DNA from: Halichoerus grypus | Lineage: Eukaryota; Chordata; Mammalia; Carnivora; Phocidae | Direction of reading: 5' to 3' | Length of the DNA stretch: 64,000 bases | NCBI RefSeq assembly: GCF_964656455.1 | Contig: NC_135726.1 | Location: 5,342,001-5,406,000 of the forward strand | Shown: piece after piece, positions 11,098-21,890 of the stretch | How positions within the stretch are numbered: position 1 is the first letter of the stretch | Layout: every line of letters starts with the position of its first letter | Position numbers and translations under genes: made by a program | Notes under the pieces: generated by a model | Seen by the model: the letters and a program-made list of their open reading frames with translations, nothing else | Told to the model about the DNA's origin: nothing | The model's database searches: none

Positions 11098-11625
11098 TTA
11101 ATTTTCTTTTTTTTGAATTTTTCTTTTTCCCTTTTTCAACCAACATCTTATCAATTCCTTTTTTAAAAATCTTTTTTATTTTTCATTTTTAGAGTCATAT
11201 TCTATCCCTTCATTGTAGTTAACCTTATTTTTTGTATATATATGTTTTTCTCTCTTTAAAATTTTGGGATACAGTTTCTTCTAACAGACCAAAATATACC
11301 CTAAATCTCTAGTGTATGGCTCTGTTCTAGTCTCCTGCCTGATCACATTCTCTTCCCCCCCTTTTTTTTAATTTTTCTTCTTTCTTTTTTCAATCAACTT
11401 CTTATCTTATCAATTCCTTTTATAAAATCTTTTATAATTTTGATCTTTACAGTCGCATTCCATCCTTCATCACATTTACCCTTATTTTTGTACATATATA
11501 AGTTTTTCTTTCTTTAAAATTTTGGGAGGCAGTTTCTTCTAACAGGCCAAATATGCCCAAAACCTAGTGTGTGGCTCTGATCTATTCACCAGCCTGATCA
11601 TATTCTTTTTTTCTTTTTTTCTTCT
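11098..11625 (+). repeat. Tandem duplication (about 258-bp unit) in L1 5'UTR
   Basis: Landmarks repeat at a near-constant offset: TATCAATTCC at about 11150 and 11409, CAGTTTCTTCTAACAG at 11272 and 11530, and GCCTGATCA at about 11337 and 11595. Each unit is T/C-rich on the + strand. The two units differ by scattered substitutions and small indels, so the duplication predates this insertion or is old. It lies directly upstream of ORF1. Confidence 0.85.
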
Positions 11626-11745
11626 TTCCCTTTCTTTCTCCCTGGTTTTGGGTCTCTTCTGATTTGTTTAGTGTATATTTTTTTGGGGTCATTGTTACCC
11701 TTTTAGCATTTTGTTCTCTCATTCATCTATTCTCCTCTGGACAAA

Positions 11746-12642
11746 ATGACAAGACAGAAAAACTCACCTCAAAAAAAAGAACAAGAGGCAGTACTGACTG
11801 CCAGGGATCTAATCAATACGGACATTAGTAAAATGTTAGAACTAGAGTTCAGAATGACAATTATAAAGATACTAGCTGGGCTTGAAAAAGGCATGGAAGA
11901 TACTAGAGAATCCCTTTCTGGATAAATGAAAGAACTAAAATCTAACCAAGTCAAAATCAAAAAGGCTATTAATGGGGTGCAATAAAAAATGGAGGCTCTA
12001 ACTGCTAGGATAAATGAGGCAGAAGAGAGAATGAGTCATATAGAAGACCAAATGATGGAGAATAAAGAAGCTGAGAAAAAGAGAGATAAACAACTACTGG
12101 ATCATGAGGGCAGAATTTGAGAGATAAGTGATACCATAAGATGAAACAATATTAGAATAATTGGGATCCCAGAAGAAGAAGAAAGAGAGAGAAGGGCAGA
12201 AGGTATATTGGAGCAAATTATAGCGGAGAACTTCCCTAATTTGGGGAAGGAAACAGGCATCAAAATCCAGGAGGCACAGAGAACCCCTTTCAAAATCAAT
12301 AAAAATAGGTCAACACCCCAACATCTAATAGTAAAACTTACGAGTCTCAGAGACAAAGAGAAAATCCTGAAAGCAGCTCAGGACAAGAGGTCTGTAACCT
12401 ACAATGGTAGAAACATTAGATTGGCAGCAGACCTATCCACAGAGCCCTGGCAGGCCAGAAAGGATTGGCATGATATATTCAGAGCACTAAATGAGAAAAA
12501 TATGCAGCCAAGAATACTATATCCAGCTGGCAGTCATTGAAAATAGAAGGAAAGATAAAAAGCTTTGAGGACAAACAAAAAACTAAAAGAATTTGCAAAC
12601 ACCAAGCCAGCCCTACAAGAAATATTGAAAGGGGTCCTCTAA
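11746..12642 (+). pseudogene. L1 ORF1 remnant (RNA-binding chaperone), degraded
   Basis: ORF1p is the trimeric RNA-binding protein that coats L1 RNA. The ATG at 11746 opens a frame of about 298 codons ending at TAA 12640-12642. The N-terminal half is the coiled-coil-like, charged region; the central RRM and C-terminal domain lie from about codon 140, where the family phrase NIRIIGIPE is visible. In-frame stops occur at 11923, 11983, 12118 and 12142, the only long open piece being 12208-12540. Near 12530 and again near 12580 two compensating small indels shift the frame out and back. The product would not be made intact. Confidence 0.88.
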
Positions 12643-12723
12643 GCAAAGAGAGAGGCTAAAAGTAACATAGACCAGAAAGGAACACAGACAATATACAGTA
12701 ACAGTCACCTTACAGGCAATACA

Positions 12724-15700
12724 ATGGTATTAAATTCATATCTTTCAATAGTTACCCTGAATGTAAATGGGCTAAATGCCCCAGTCAAAAGACACAGGCT
12801 ATCAGATTGGATAAAAAAACAAGACCCATCGATATGCTGCCTGCAAGAGACTCATTTTAGACCCAAAGGCACTTGCAGATTGAAAGTGAGGGGTTGGAAA
12901 ACCATTTGCCATTCTAATGGACATCAAAAGAAACCTGGGGTGGCAATCCTTATATCAGACAAATTAGATTTTTAACCAAAGACTGTAATAAGAGATGAGG
13001 AAGGACACTATATCCTACTTAAAGGGTCTATCCAACAAGAAGATCTAACAATTGTAAATATCTATGCCCCTAACATGGGAGCAGCCAATTATATAAGCCA
13101 ATTAATAACAAAATCAAAGAAACACATTGACAACAATACAATAATAGTAGGGGACTTTAACACCCCCCTCACTGAAATGGACAGATCATCGAAGCAAAAG
13201 ATCAACAAGGAAATAAAGGCTTTAAATGACACACTGGACCAAATGGACTTCACAGATAAATTCAGAACATTCCATCCCAAAGCAACAAAATACACATTCT
13301 TCTCTAGTGCCCATGGAACATTCTCCAGAATCGATCACATCCTAGGTGACAAATCAGATCTCAACCAGTACCAAAAGATTGGGATCATTCCCTGCATATT
13401 TTCGGACCACTATGCTTTGAAACTAGAACTCAATCACAAGAGGAAAGTTGGAAAGAACTCAAATGCACGGAGGCTAAAGAGCATCCTACTAAAGAATGAA
13501 TGGGTCAACCAGGAAATTAAAGAAGAATTAAAAAAATTCATGGAAACAAATGAAAATGAAAACATAACTGTTCAAAATCTTTGGGATGCAGCAAAGGCAG
13601 TCCTAAGAGGAAAGTATATAGCAATACAAGCCTTTCTCAAGAAACAAGAAAGATCTCAAATACACAACCTAACCCTACACCTATGGGAGCTGGAAAAAGA
13701 ACAGCAAATAGAGCCTAAACCCAGCAGGAGAAGAGAAATAATAAAGATCAGAGCAGAAATCAATGAAATAGAAACCAAAAGAACAGTAGAACAGATCAAT
13801 GAAACTAGGAGCTGGTTCTTTGAAAGAATTAACAAGATTGATAAACCCTGGGCCAGACTTACCAAAAAGAAAAATGACCCAAATAAATAAAATCACGAAT
13901 GAAAGAGGAGAGATCACAACCAACACCAAATAAATACAAACAATTATAAGAACAATATTATGAGCAACTATATGCCAGCAAATTAGACAATCCGGAAGAA
14001 ATGGATGCATTCCTAGAGAAGTATAAATTACCAAAACTGAACCAGGAAGAAATGGAAAACCTGAACAGACTCATAACCAGTAAGGAAATTTAACAGTAAT
14101 CAAAAAATCTCCCAACAAACAAGAGCCCAGGGCCAGATGGCTTCCCAGGGGAATTCTACCAAACATTTCAAGAAGAATTAATACCTATTCTTCTGAAACT
14201 GTTCCAAAAAATAGACATGGAAAGAAAAGTTCCAAACTCATTTTATGAGGCCACCATTACCTTGATCCCCAAACCAGACAAAGACCCCATCAAAAAGGAG
14301 AATTTTAGACCAATATCCCTGGTAACATGGATGCAAAAATTCTCACCAAAATACTAGCCAATAGGCTCCAACAGTACATTAAAAGGACTAATCACCACGA
14401 CCAAGTGGGATTTATTCCTGGGCTGCAAGTTTGGTTCAAAGTCTGCAAATCAATCAGTGTGATACAATACATTAATAAAAGAAAGAACAAGAACCATATG
14501 ATCCTCTCAATAGATGCAGAAAAAGCATTTGACAAAATACAGCTTCCTTTCTTGATTAAAACTCTGAAGAGTGTAGGGATAGAGGGTACATACCTCAGTA
14601 TCATAAAAGCCATCTATGAAAAACCCACAGCAAATATCATGCTCAATGGGGAAAATCTGAGAGCTTTCCCCCTAAGGTCAGGAACACAGCAGGGATGTCT
14701 ACTATCTCCACTGCTATTCAACATAGTATTAGAAGCCCTAGGCACAGCAATCAGACAACAAAAAGAAATAAAAGGCATCCAAATCAGCAAAGAAGAAGTG
14801 AAACTGTCACTTTTTGCAGATGATATGATACTTATGTGGAAAACCCAAAAGACTCCACCCCAAAACTGCTAGAACTCATACAGGAATTCAGTAAAGTGGC
14901 AGGATATAAAATCAATGCACAGAAATCAGTTGCATTTCTATACACCAACAACAAGACAGAAGAAAGAGAAATTAAGGAGTCGATCCCATTTACAATTGCA
15001 CCCAAAACCATAAGATACCTAGGAATAAATCTAACCAAAGAGGCAAAGAATCTGTACTCAGAAAACTACAGAATACTTATGAAAGAAATTGAGGAAGACA
15101 CAAAGAAATGGAAAAACGTTCTATGCTCATGGATTGGAAGAACAAATATTGTGAAAATGTCAATGCTACCTAGAGCAATCTACACATTTAATGCAATCCC
15201 TATCAAAATACCATCAAGTTTTTTCAAAGAAATGGAACAAATAATCCTAAAATTTGTATGGAACCAGAAAAGACTCCGAATAGCCAGAGGAATGTTGAAA
15301 AAGAAAAGCAAATCTGATAGCATCACAATTCCGGACTTCAAGCTCTATTACAAAGCTGTCATCCTCAAGACAGTGTGGTACTGGCACAAAAACAGACACA
15401 TAGATCAACGGAACAGAATAGAGAGCCCAGAAATGGACCCTCAACTCTATGGTCAACTAATCTTCGACAAAGCAGGAAAGAATGTCCAATGGAAAAAAGA
15501 CAGTCTCTTCAACAAATGGTGTTGGGAAAATTGGACAGCCACATGCAGAAGAATGAAACTGGACCATTTCCTTACACCACACACAAAAATGGACTCAAAA
15601 TGGATGAAAGACCTAAATGTGAGGCAGGAATCCATCAAAATCCTAGAGGAGAACAGAGGCAGCAACCTCTTCGACCTCAGCCACAGCAACTTCTTCCTAG

Positions 15701-16388
15701 GCACATCGCCAAAGACAAGGGAAGAGAGGGCAAAAATGAACTATTGGGACCTCATCAAGATAAAAAGCTTTTGCACAGCAAAGTAAACAGTCAACAAAAC
15801 CAAAAGACAACTGACAGAATGGGAGAAGATATTTACAAATGACATATCAGATAAAGGGCTAGTATCCAAAATCTATAAAGAACTTATCAAACTCAACACC
15901 CAAAGAACAAATAACCCAGTTAAGAAGTGGGCGGAAGACATGAACAGACATTTCTGCAAAGAAGACATCCAAATGGCCAACAGACAGATGAAAAAGTGTT
16001 CAACATCACTCGGCATCAGGGAAATCCAAATCAAAACCTCAATGAGATACCACCTCACACCATTCAGAATGGCTAAAATTAACGAGTCAGGAAACGGCAG
16101 ATGTTGGCAAGGATGCGGAGAAAGGGGAACCCTCCTACACTGTTGGTGGGAAGGCAAGCTGGTGCAGCCACTCTGGAAAACAGTATGGAAGTTCCTCAGA
16201 AAGTTGAAAATAGAGCTACCCTATGACCCAGCAATTGCACTACTGGGTATTTACCCCAAAGATACAAATGTAGTGATCCGAAGGGGTATGTGCACCCCAA
16301 TGTTTATAGCAGCAATGTCCACAATAGCCAAACTATGGAAAGAGCCAAGATGTCCATCAACAGATGAATGGATAAAGAAGATGTGGTA

Positions 16389-16461
<73 letters not shown>

Positions 16462-16595
16462 GGGAATATTAGGCAGTCATCAAAAAAAATGAAATCTTGC
16501 CATTTGCAACGATGTGGTTGGAACTAGAGGGTATTATGCTAAGTGAAATAAGCCAATCAGAGAAAGACAAGTATCATATGATCTCACTGATATGA
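12724..16595 (+). pseudogene. L1 ORF2 remnant (endonuclease and reverse transcriptase)
   Basis: ORF2p nicks target DNA and reverse-transcribes L1 RNA. The start at 12724 is chosen because the first residues (MVLNSYLSIVTLNVNGLN) align with the conserved ORF2 N-terminus. The APE-type endonuclease shows NVNGLN, QETH and SDHYALKL; the reverse transcriptase shows [25 protein letters not shown] and the catalytic FADD at 14813-14824; the C-terminal Cys motif (C-x3-C-x7-H-x4-C) lies at about 16102-16145. Lesions: TAA at 12973-12975, several stops and frameshifts between 13870 and 14330, a return frameshift near 14840, TAA at 15784-15786, and a microsatellite at 16386-16461 that shifts the last 45 codons. 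Confidence 0.93.
16386..16461. repeat. (TA)n(CA)n microsatellite inside L1 ORF2
   Basis: A run of about 56 bases of TA repeats is followed by about 20 bases of CA repeats. It grew from the short TATATATACACA-like stretch normally present near the ORF2 C-terminus. Length variation between individuals is likely. Confidence 0.93.
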
Positions 16596-17125
16596 GGAAT
16601 TTAAGAAACAAGAGAGAGGAGCATAGGGGAAGGGAGGAAAAAAGGAAACAAGATGAAACCAGAGAGGGAGACAAACCATAAGAGACTCTTAATCTCAGGA
16701 AACAAACTGAAGGTTGCTGGAGTGGTGGGGGGTGGGAGGGATGGGGTGGCTGGGTGATGGACAGTGGGGAGGGTATGTGCTATGGTGAGCACTGTGAATT
16801 GTGTAAGACTGATGAATCACAGACCTGTACCCCTGAAACAAATAATACATTATATGTTTAAAAAAAAAAAAAAAGATAGTAGGAAGGGAAAAATGAAGGA
16901 GGGGAAATCGGAGGGGGAGATGAACCATGAAAGACTATGGACTCCGGGAATCAAACTGAGGGTTTTAGAGGGGAGGGGGTGGGAGGATGGGTTAGCCTGG
17001 TGATGGGTATTAAAGAGGGCATGTTCTGCATGGAGCACTGGGTGTTATACGCAAACAATGAATCATGGAACACTACATCAAAAACTAATGATGTAATGTA
17101 TGGTGACTAACATAATTAAAAAAAA
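16596..17125 (+). other. L1 3'UTR with internal A-rich tract
   Basis: The first block (about 16600-16858) ends TAATACATTATATGTTTAAAAAA; an A15 tract sits at 16860-16874. The second block begins GATAGTAGGAAGGG and ends with ACTAATGATGTAATG ... CATAATTAAAAAA. The same two-block structure with an internal A tract is seen in the truncated copy at 60692-61132, so the internal tract is a property of the lineage, not the end of one element and the start of another. Confidence 0.82.
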
Positions 17126-17138
17126 AAGAATTTGATAG
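17126..17138. repeat. L1 target-site duplication, right copy
   Basis: AAGAATTTGATAG, identical to 10006-10018, follows the A-rich tail of the L1. Confidence 0.92.
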
Positions 17139-17195
17139 AGGCTTATCAGTTTGCTCAAGGAAGGTCACATAGCTTGTACTCCAAGAAAAAAGGGT
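17139..17195 (-). repeat. MIR right half, antisense
   Basis: AGGCTTATCAGTTTGCTCAAGGAAGGTCACATAGCTTG is the antisense MIR segment that normally follows the part seen at 9893-10018. The two halves join when the L1 and one duplication copy are removed. Confidence 0.7.
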
Positions 17196-17214
17196 GAATG
17201 TGGTGTCTTAAAGA

Positions 17215-17490
17215 GTACACACTTAGGAGCTAGGAGTCAGGCTGCTTGATTACAGATCTTAGCCCCTCTGCCACCAGCTGCAGAATCTTTAGGATTCTGT
17301 GTCTTGGTACTGTTATCTGTAAAATGGGGAATATAATAGTATCTGTCTCATAAGGTTATTGGGAAGAGATGGAAAGATGGATATGCACGACACACACACA
17401 CACATATATACATATGTATACATACAATACACGTACAGAGTGCTTGGACATCACGGATACTAAATGAGTTAATTATCTGTATAGTATGGG
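17215..17490 (+). repeat. MIR, sense, with CA/TA microsatellite
   Basis: GGAGTCAGGCTGCTTGATTACAGATCTTAGCCCC, then GTTATCTGTAAAATGGGGAATATAATAGTATC and CATAAGGTTATTGGGAAGAG are MIR landmarks. A (CA)n/(TA)n tract at about 17388-17430 interrupts its 3' part; TACTAAATGAGTTAATTATC follows. Confidence 0.7.
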
Positions 17491-19850
17491 GCAAATGTGT
17501 GTCAAATATTATTACCGTGATCCATCAACATCCACCGTCTTCACATTTATACTCAAGCCTTGATGTCTATGAATACCTCCCCTCTCATTGCCCTCCCTTC
17601 ACGTTAATAGGGTGCTTCTTTTGGCTGCAGGAGGGTACAGGGAGCACAATCCCACTGAAAGGAAAGGAGTCAACAGTTTTAGTTTTTTTAAGAGTTAAAG
17701 GCCTATTACTGGATTCAACAGATGAGAAATAAAAGCACTGTGGTGAAAGTTTGGCTCTCATGAGCCTCCAGAGAGCGATGTTTAATGTGAAAAGATACTT
17801 GAGCCCGGTTTGGAAACAATGGCTCATTTTTCTGACCTTTTAAAATTTTCCTGATGTGCTTAACCATAAAGGCTATGGGATGCTGACCCATGCGACGGCA
17901 AATACCTTGCCTCTTGGATTTCTGTCCCATCTCTCCAATCTGTGACTTGGCTTGGGTGCTGATGTTCAAACTGAGAAATGGTGGTGCCTTAGGGACTTCT
18001 TGCCCCTGACTTTTTGGGTTGGGGAAGGACCTGGCTGATAGGTCTAATAAGATTGGGCTCTGCCTCCATCCTTCCTCCTTTCTTACTTCCAGCCAAAACC
18101 AATTCACCTGTATCTGCCTTATCTGCAGGATCTGTGGATAGGATTTTATGTGAAGAATAGTTGTTGACACTCAGAAGACTTTCGACAATACTGGTTTAGA
18201 TCCCTTCCAGTTCTGACACCGTGATGCTCTAAGGTCAGACAGCTGGCTTCCGACATGTCCAAGCCTTCTATGCAAGGTGCTTCCTTGGGCAGCAGAGACA
18301 GATGCTGTCCTATTGGGGGAGGGACACTGAGGCCAGAATGAAATGGAAGCCGGCCTGAACACACACTGACTTTTGAAAGTAACCAAGATTTCTAATATTC
18401 ATATTCTAAATGATGCTGCTAAAAACACCCCAAGAAAAGTTGAGTTTAATTCCACCAGTTGAAGCTATAGCCATAGTACTGGATTTTTCTAAAGGACTTG
18501 GTGTGTACCCAATTCCCATGTGTAGCATATAACTCACAGATTTAATTATAGATCTTCCTCAGTCACTAGTTTCCTAGGAAATAAATCCATGGCTCATGTC
18601 TTGTGCATGGAAGGTCATAGCAAGAAGATAAATATTTTCTGCATTTTGAAACTTTATCTAGAGGTCACAGGTCTGCAACTCAGCAGATGAGAGCTCTTCA
18701 GACAATAGCCAAAAGCTGCTATGTTTGACTAATATCAATGATACTTAAAACCTTTTGTGTTTATCTCAAATAAGGCACTTCCTACTTAAACGATTGAAAA
18801 TTTTCACTATATCTCTTTTCCTTTTTTAAGGCTGAAATACAAATAGGATGAGAAGTTTCCTTAAATGTTTCTTCCTGCTCAGTTAAGATAAAAGTTATGT
18901 TCATAATAAAAAAAAAAAAAAGCATTATCTGAAACATCCAAGCTAATTTTAATCATGTGCACTTTGCAGGGCAAAGATCTCTCTTTATTTTGAGTCACGC
19001 AGAAAACTGCCACAACTGGCTGGTCGTTTTGAAGAACTAAAACAAGAGGCCAAGCCCACAGCAGAAAATTCAGGAAAGCCAAAGTACAAATGCCTTTAAA
19101 TATACGAAACAAGATCACAAAGTAAAGAGACAGCTTTTTCCTTCTGACTCGGGGAAGTCAGGCTCATCGTACTTTATAATTTTGTGTATTTAACATTCTC
19201 TGAAATTGGTTTCTGCTTGTCCCCATTAGTGCCACTAACATTTTTAGTCCTATGTGAGGATTAAATGGGAAAACTGAAGTAAAGTACTTTGTAAACCCCA
19301 AAGAGCTATACAAACGTTAGCTACCTCAGTTAGGGTCCGTACCATAAATTCTGAAATGCAGTCCTTTTGATCCCAGCATGGCAGGACTAGCTGAGGGTTT
19401 CGAGTGCTGCGTACTTGAAATGACAGAGCACAGAGATTAGGGGTGGATGGATCTTCTTCCATTTTTACGTGGAGACCGTATAGTAAACAAACAGGTCCAT
19501 TCAATGGAACTCACAGAAACATCCCAGGGGCGTTCAAAAGATGAGCCATTTTCCCAGCAGGCACAGCAAACCCATGGCAGAGAGAAGACCAAGGGGTCTA
19601 CGCCTGGTTTTACAACATTGTCAGTTTCTCCTGCAACCGCAGCAGAGCAGTTTATGGCTTTAGTGGGAGACCAGATGCACCAGGACAAAGCACTTAGCTT
19701 TACTTGTCATTCTTTAGGAAGAGACCCAAGTCAGGAGAAAGGGACTCTAAGTGACCTAAGGCATGAATAGTAGAAGGTAGGGTATTGCTTCCTTTTCTCC
19801 ATGCATGACACACAAGTCACTTTTTCTCAGTTGAGAAAATATTAATTAGG
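17491..19850. other. Unique intergenic DNA, nothing recognised
   Basis: About 2.4 kb without a recognisable gene, RNA or repeat. ORFs on the minus strand (up to 151 codons near 17715-18170) and plus strand (107 codons at 19447-19770) have no recognisable domain or splice context. Confidence 0.4.
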
Positions 19851-19854
19851 ATAG

Positions 19855-19985
19855 AGTTAATATTTATTGAACAATAACTAAGTACCAGGCCACATATACT
19901 TCTCATACGTTCTCATGCAGTGCCGCAAACAGCCCTGTGACGCTGGTAGACCACACCTGGGGGAGGGGGGGCATCAGCTCGAGTT
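19855..19985 (-). repeat. MIR, antisense
   Basis: TTAATATTTATTGAACAATAACTAAGTACCAGGCCACATATACTTCTCATACGTTCTCATGCAGTGCC is the antisense MIR 3' half. Confidence 0.65.
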
Positions 19986-20137
19986 TGCAGCTAATAAATA
20001 GAATGGATGAGCCCTAAGTCAGGGTCTTGGTCTGCTGCTTGTTTCCCACGCAGTGAGAAGGGCAATTCCCACCGCTCTGCAGGCAGCCTCTCTGTGGGCA
20101 ATCAACACAGATAGTGATCCTCCTCTCTCCAGATAAA

Positions 20138-20176
20138 CTCTCTCTCTCTCTCCACACACACACTCACACACACACT
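20138..20176. repeat. (CT)n(CA)n microsatellite
   Basis: CT repeats at about 20138-20152 pass into CA repeats to 20176 with one interruption. Confidence 0.9.
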
Positions 20177-20719
20177 GCCTATCATTTCAGATGTTCAGAG
20201 GTTCCATATTGTCCTTCTGTGAACCAAACCTCGTACACACCAGGTTAAGAACTTCTGTTCCACAAACCTTCCTGGCTCCTGGTTGCCCTTATATCTTCCT
20301 CCCTTCTTTTCAACACAACCAGCTCAACTCTACCTTCCTTAATTTCTCCTATTTTAGGCTCAAAAGACCCACCAGACATAAGATTGCAGCTTAAGATCAT
20401 TTTAATGGTAACTTAATTGAGGGGTGTTTTTGCTTTACTGAAGAAAAAGCAAATGTCAAATACCACAGCCAAACATGTGCTCAGAGAAGCTTTAAGCCTA
20501 ATGGGACTTCTGGTGCTATCCACACCAGTGTGGTTCCCTCATGGGGTCCCTGGCTCCCTGGGCCACACAACCGCCCAGGGCTTGCTATCAAGAAAGAGCT
20601 CTGGTCCCCATTGTGAAACTAGGGCATCTGGGTGTGGGGTGGCGGTGGGGCCTCATCCTACACCGTGGGGAAAATGGCTTTGTCGATTTGGGCCACAGGG
20701 CAGTTAAACACCCCCTTTG
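20177..20719. other. Unique intergenic DNA
   Basis: No gene or repeat family is recognised. The segment around 20520-20700 is GC-richer than its neighbours but has few CpGs. Confidence 0.4.
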
Positions 20720-20830
20720 ACTGAGAAGAAACTAAGTACCCAAATACTAAATGACTTGCCTGAGTCTCATTTCTTGTCGGCAGCAGACCTGGACCCAGGT
20801 ACAAGGATTCCTGACTCCCGTCTGCACATT
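20720..20830 (-). repeat. MIR fragment, antisense
   Basis: GAGAAGAAACTAAGTACC, then ATGACTTGCCTGAGTCTC and CAGACCTGGACCCAGGTACAAGGATTCCTGAC match the antisense MIR 5' half. Confidence 0.55.
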
Positions 20831-20879
20831 TCTATCTCAAATGCCCAGTAGTGTGATCAAAATTCAGTCAGTAGAACAA

Positions 20880-21200
20880 TCCATTTAAACAAATCAATGT
20901 GTTGAGAGAATGAATTTGAAATACTCAGTGCTAGTGCGAAATGAAATATTTGTGATTTATTTCCTTAAACCAATAATGTCCCCAAATAGGATGCTCATTA
21001 AATCACTATAATAGTGATGCGCGGATTTAAATCTGCTGTAACGGCTTCATTTTAGAGAAGAAGTCCACTTTTAATAGGATTGTGCTTTCTCTAATGAGGA
21101 AAAAAACATTTTGTTGCAAATTGTGGATTAAAAGAAATAAACCACCAAACGACTGCAGCAGCATGGATTAGGCGGCCTTTGTTTGTTTTAAAGAACCGTT
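20880..21200. other. Repeat-free AT-rich block, candidate regulatory DNA
   Basis: Contains closely spaced motif-like words such as CTCATTAAATCACTATAATAGTGATG, TTTAATAGGATTGTGC and TCTAATGAGG. No repeat is recognised. It resembles conserved non-coding elements in texture only. Confidence 0.22.
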
Positions 21201-21525
21201 ATCTAGGATGGCCATTTTGGGGGAATTAAAATTGGCATGCCGAGTCTAACAATTATGTGTCTGAAAATGGGGCACGGTTTTGGGGATCCAGACAGCTCTG
21301 GAATAATCTGGGATGCGAGTGCCCTGCATGTTTGGTGTAGGAGGCACAGGGCACACAATTCCAACCCATGGCTCCTTGTAGACGGTGACTTAAAGGCTGG
21401 GGCACCTCTCTGCAGACCTAATGATGACTTGGCATCCCTGTGGCTGCTGGCACATTGTGGGGCCTGCAGGGAAGGGTCTGACACTCCAGGCCATTTATTT
21501 AGTTCCATTCCTTGACACACTTTTC

Positions 21526-21545
21526 CTTCTTTCTTTCTTTCTTTT

Positions 21546-21609
<64 letters not shown>

Positions 21610-21610
21610 T
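21526..21610. repeat. (TTTC)n microsatellite
   Basis: About 85 bp of near-perfect TTTC tetranucleotides on the + strand (GAAA on the other). Lysine/glutamate-rich open frames on the minus strand here are repeat artefacts. Confidence 0.95.
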
Positions 21611-21890
21611 CAAGAAAACAGACTGTGACATTTCTTACTAAGAAAGTTTCTAATTAGTTTCTGTTGTTGTTGCCATTACTGTTTTTCTAATCTCATCTTC
21701 ATGACAGAAAAGGTGTGGAAGGAAATATATCAGATTTTAGCTGATTTCTCCCCTTGCTTTTATTTCTTCCAAAGACCACAACAGCACAAATAAACTTAGC
21801 TGGAGACCATTTCAATTACCTTAAAAAGTATTGACTGATTTAATGCTGTGTGATGAAGAGAATGATTTCATATATAAAAACCTGATTCTA

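Larger units (their letters stand above)
10019..11745 (+). promoter_or_regulatory. L1 5'UTR with internal promoter
   Basis: L1 5'UTRs contain an RNA polymerase II promoter that starts transcription at the element's first base. Here the first 25 bases carry AAGATGGCGG (10032-10041), a YY1-type site in the position known to set the L1 start site in primates. A second, reverse YY1-like motif, GCCGCCATTTT, lies at 10793-10803. Bases about 10170-10940 are rich in CpG compared with the AT-rich neighbours, forming a small CpG island. The distal part (about 11090-11720) is strongly pyrimidine-rich and contains a tandem duplication. Open frames of up to 130 codons on either strand here are by-products of high GC content. 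Confidence 0.8.
10019..17125 (+). mobile_element. Full-length carnivore L1 retrotransposon (defective)
   Basis: A 7.1-kb LINE-1 with every part present: CpG-rich 5'UTR (10019-11745), ORF1 remnant (11746-12642), an 81-bp spacer, ORF2 remnant (12724-about 16595) and a 3'UTR with two landmark blocks and a short A tail. A perfect 13-bp target-site duplication, AAGAATTTGATAG, at 10006-10018 and 17126-17138 fixes both ends. The 5' end begins GGAGGAGGAGCAAGATGGCGG, as expected for an untruncated L1 start. Both ORFs carry stops and frameshifts, so the copy cannot move by itself. Its decay suggests an old insertion within Carnivora rather than a current one. Confidence 0.96.

Noticed and set aside
16860..16874. 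A tract as the end of one L1 and the start of a second, tandem L1 fragment
   Set aside because: The same junction recurs in the independent copy at 60692-61132, and the duplication at 17126 pairs with 10006, so it is internal to a single element.
16764..17038. Frames across the L1 3'UTR (also 21868-22071 and 60766-61107)
   Set aside because: They are translations of L1 3'UTR sequence, which is noncoding in the family.
17715..18170. Minus-strand 151-codon frame
   Set aside because: No recognisable domain, low-complexity patches and no transcription signals; overlapped by other frames.
21203..21657. Lys/Glu-rich minus frame and Phe/Leu/Ser-rich plus frame
   Set aside because: They are produced by the (TTTC)n microsatellite.
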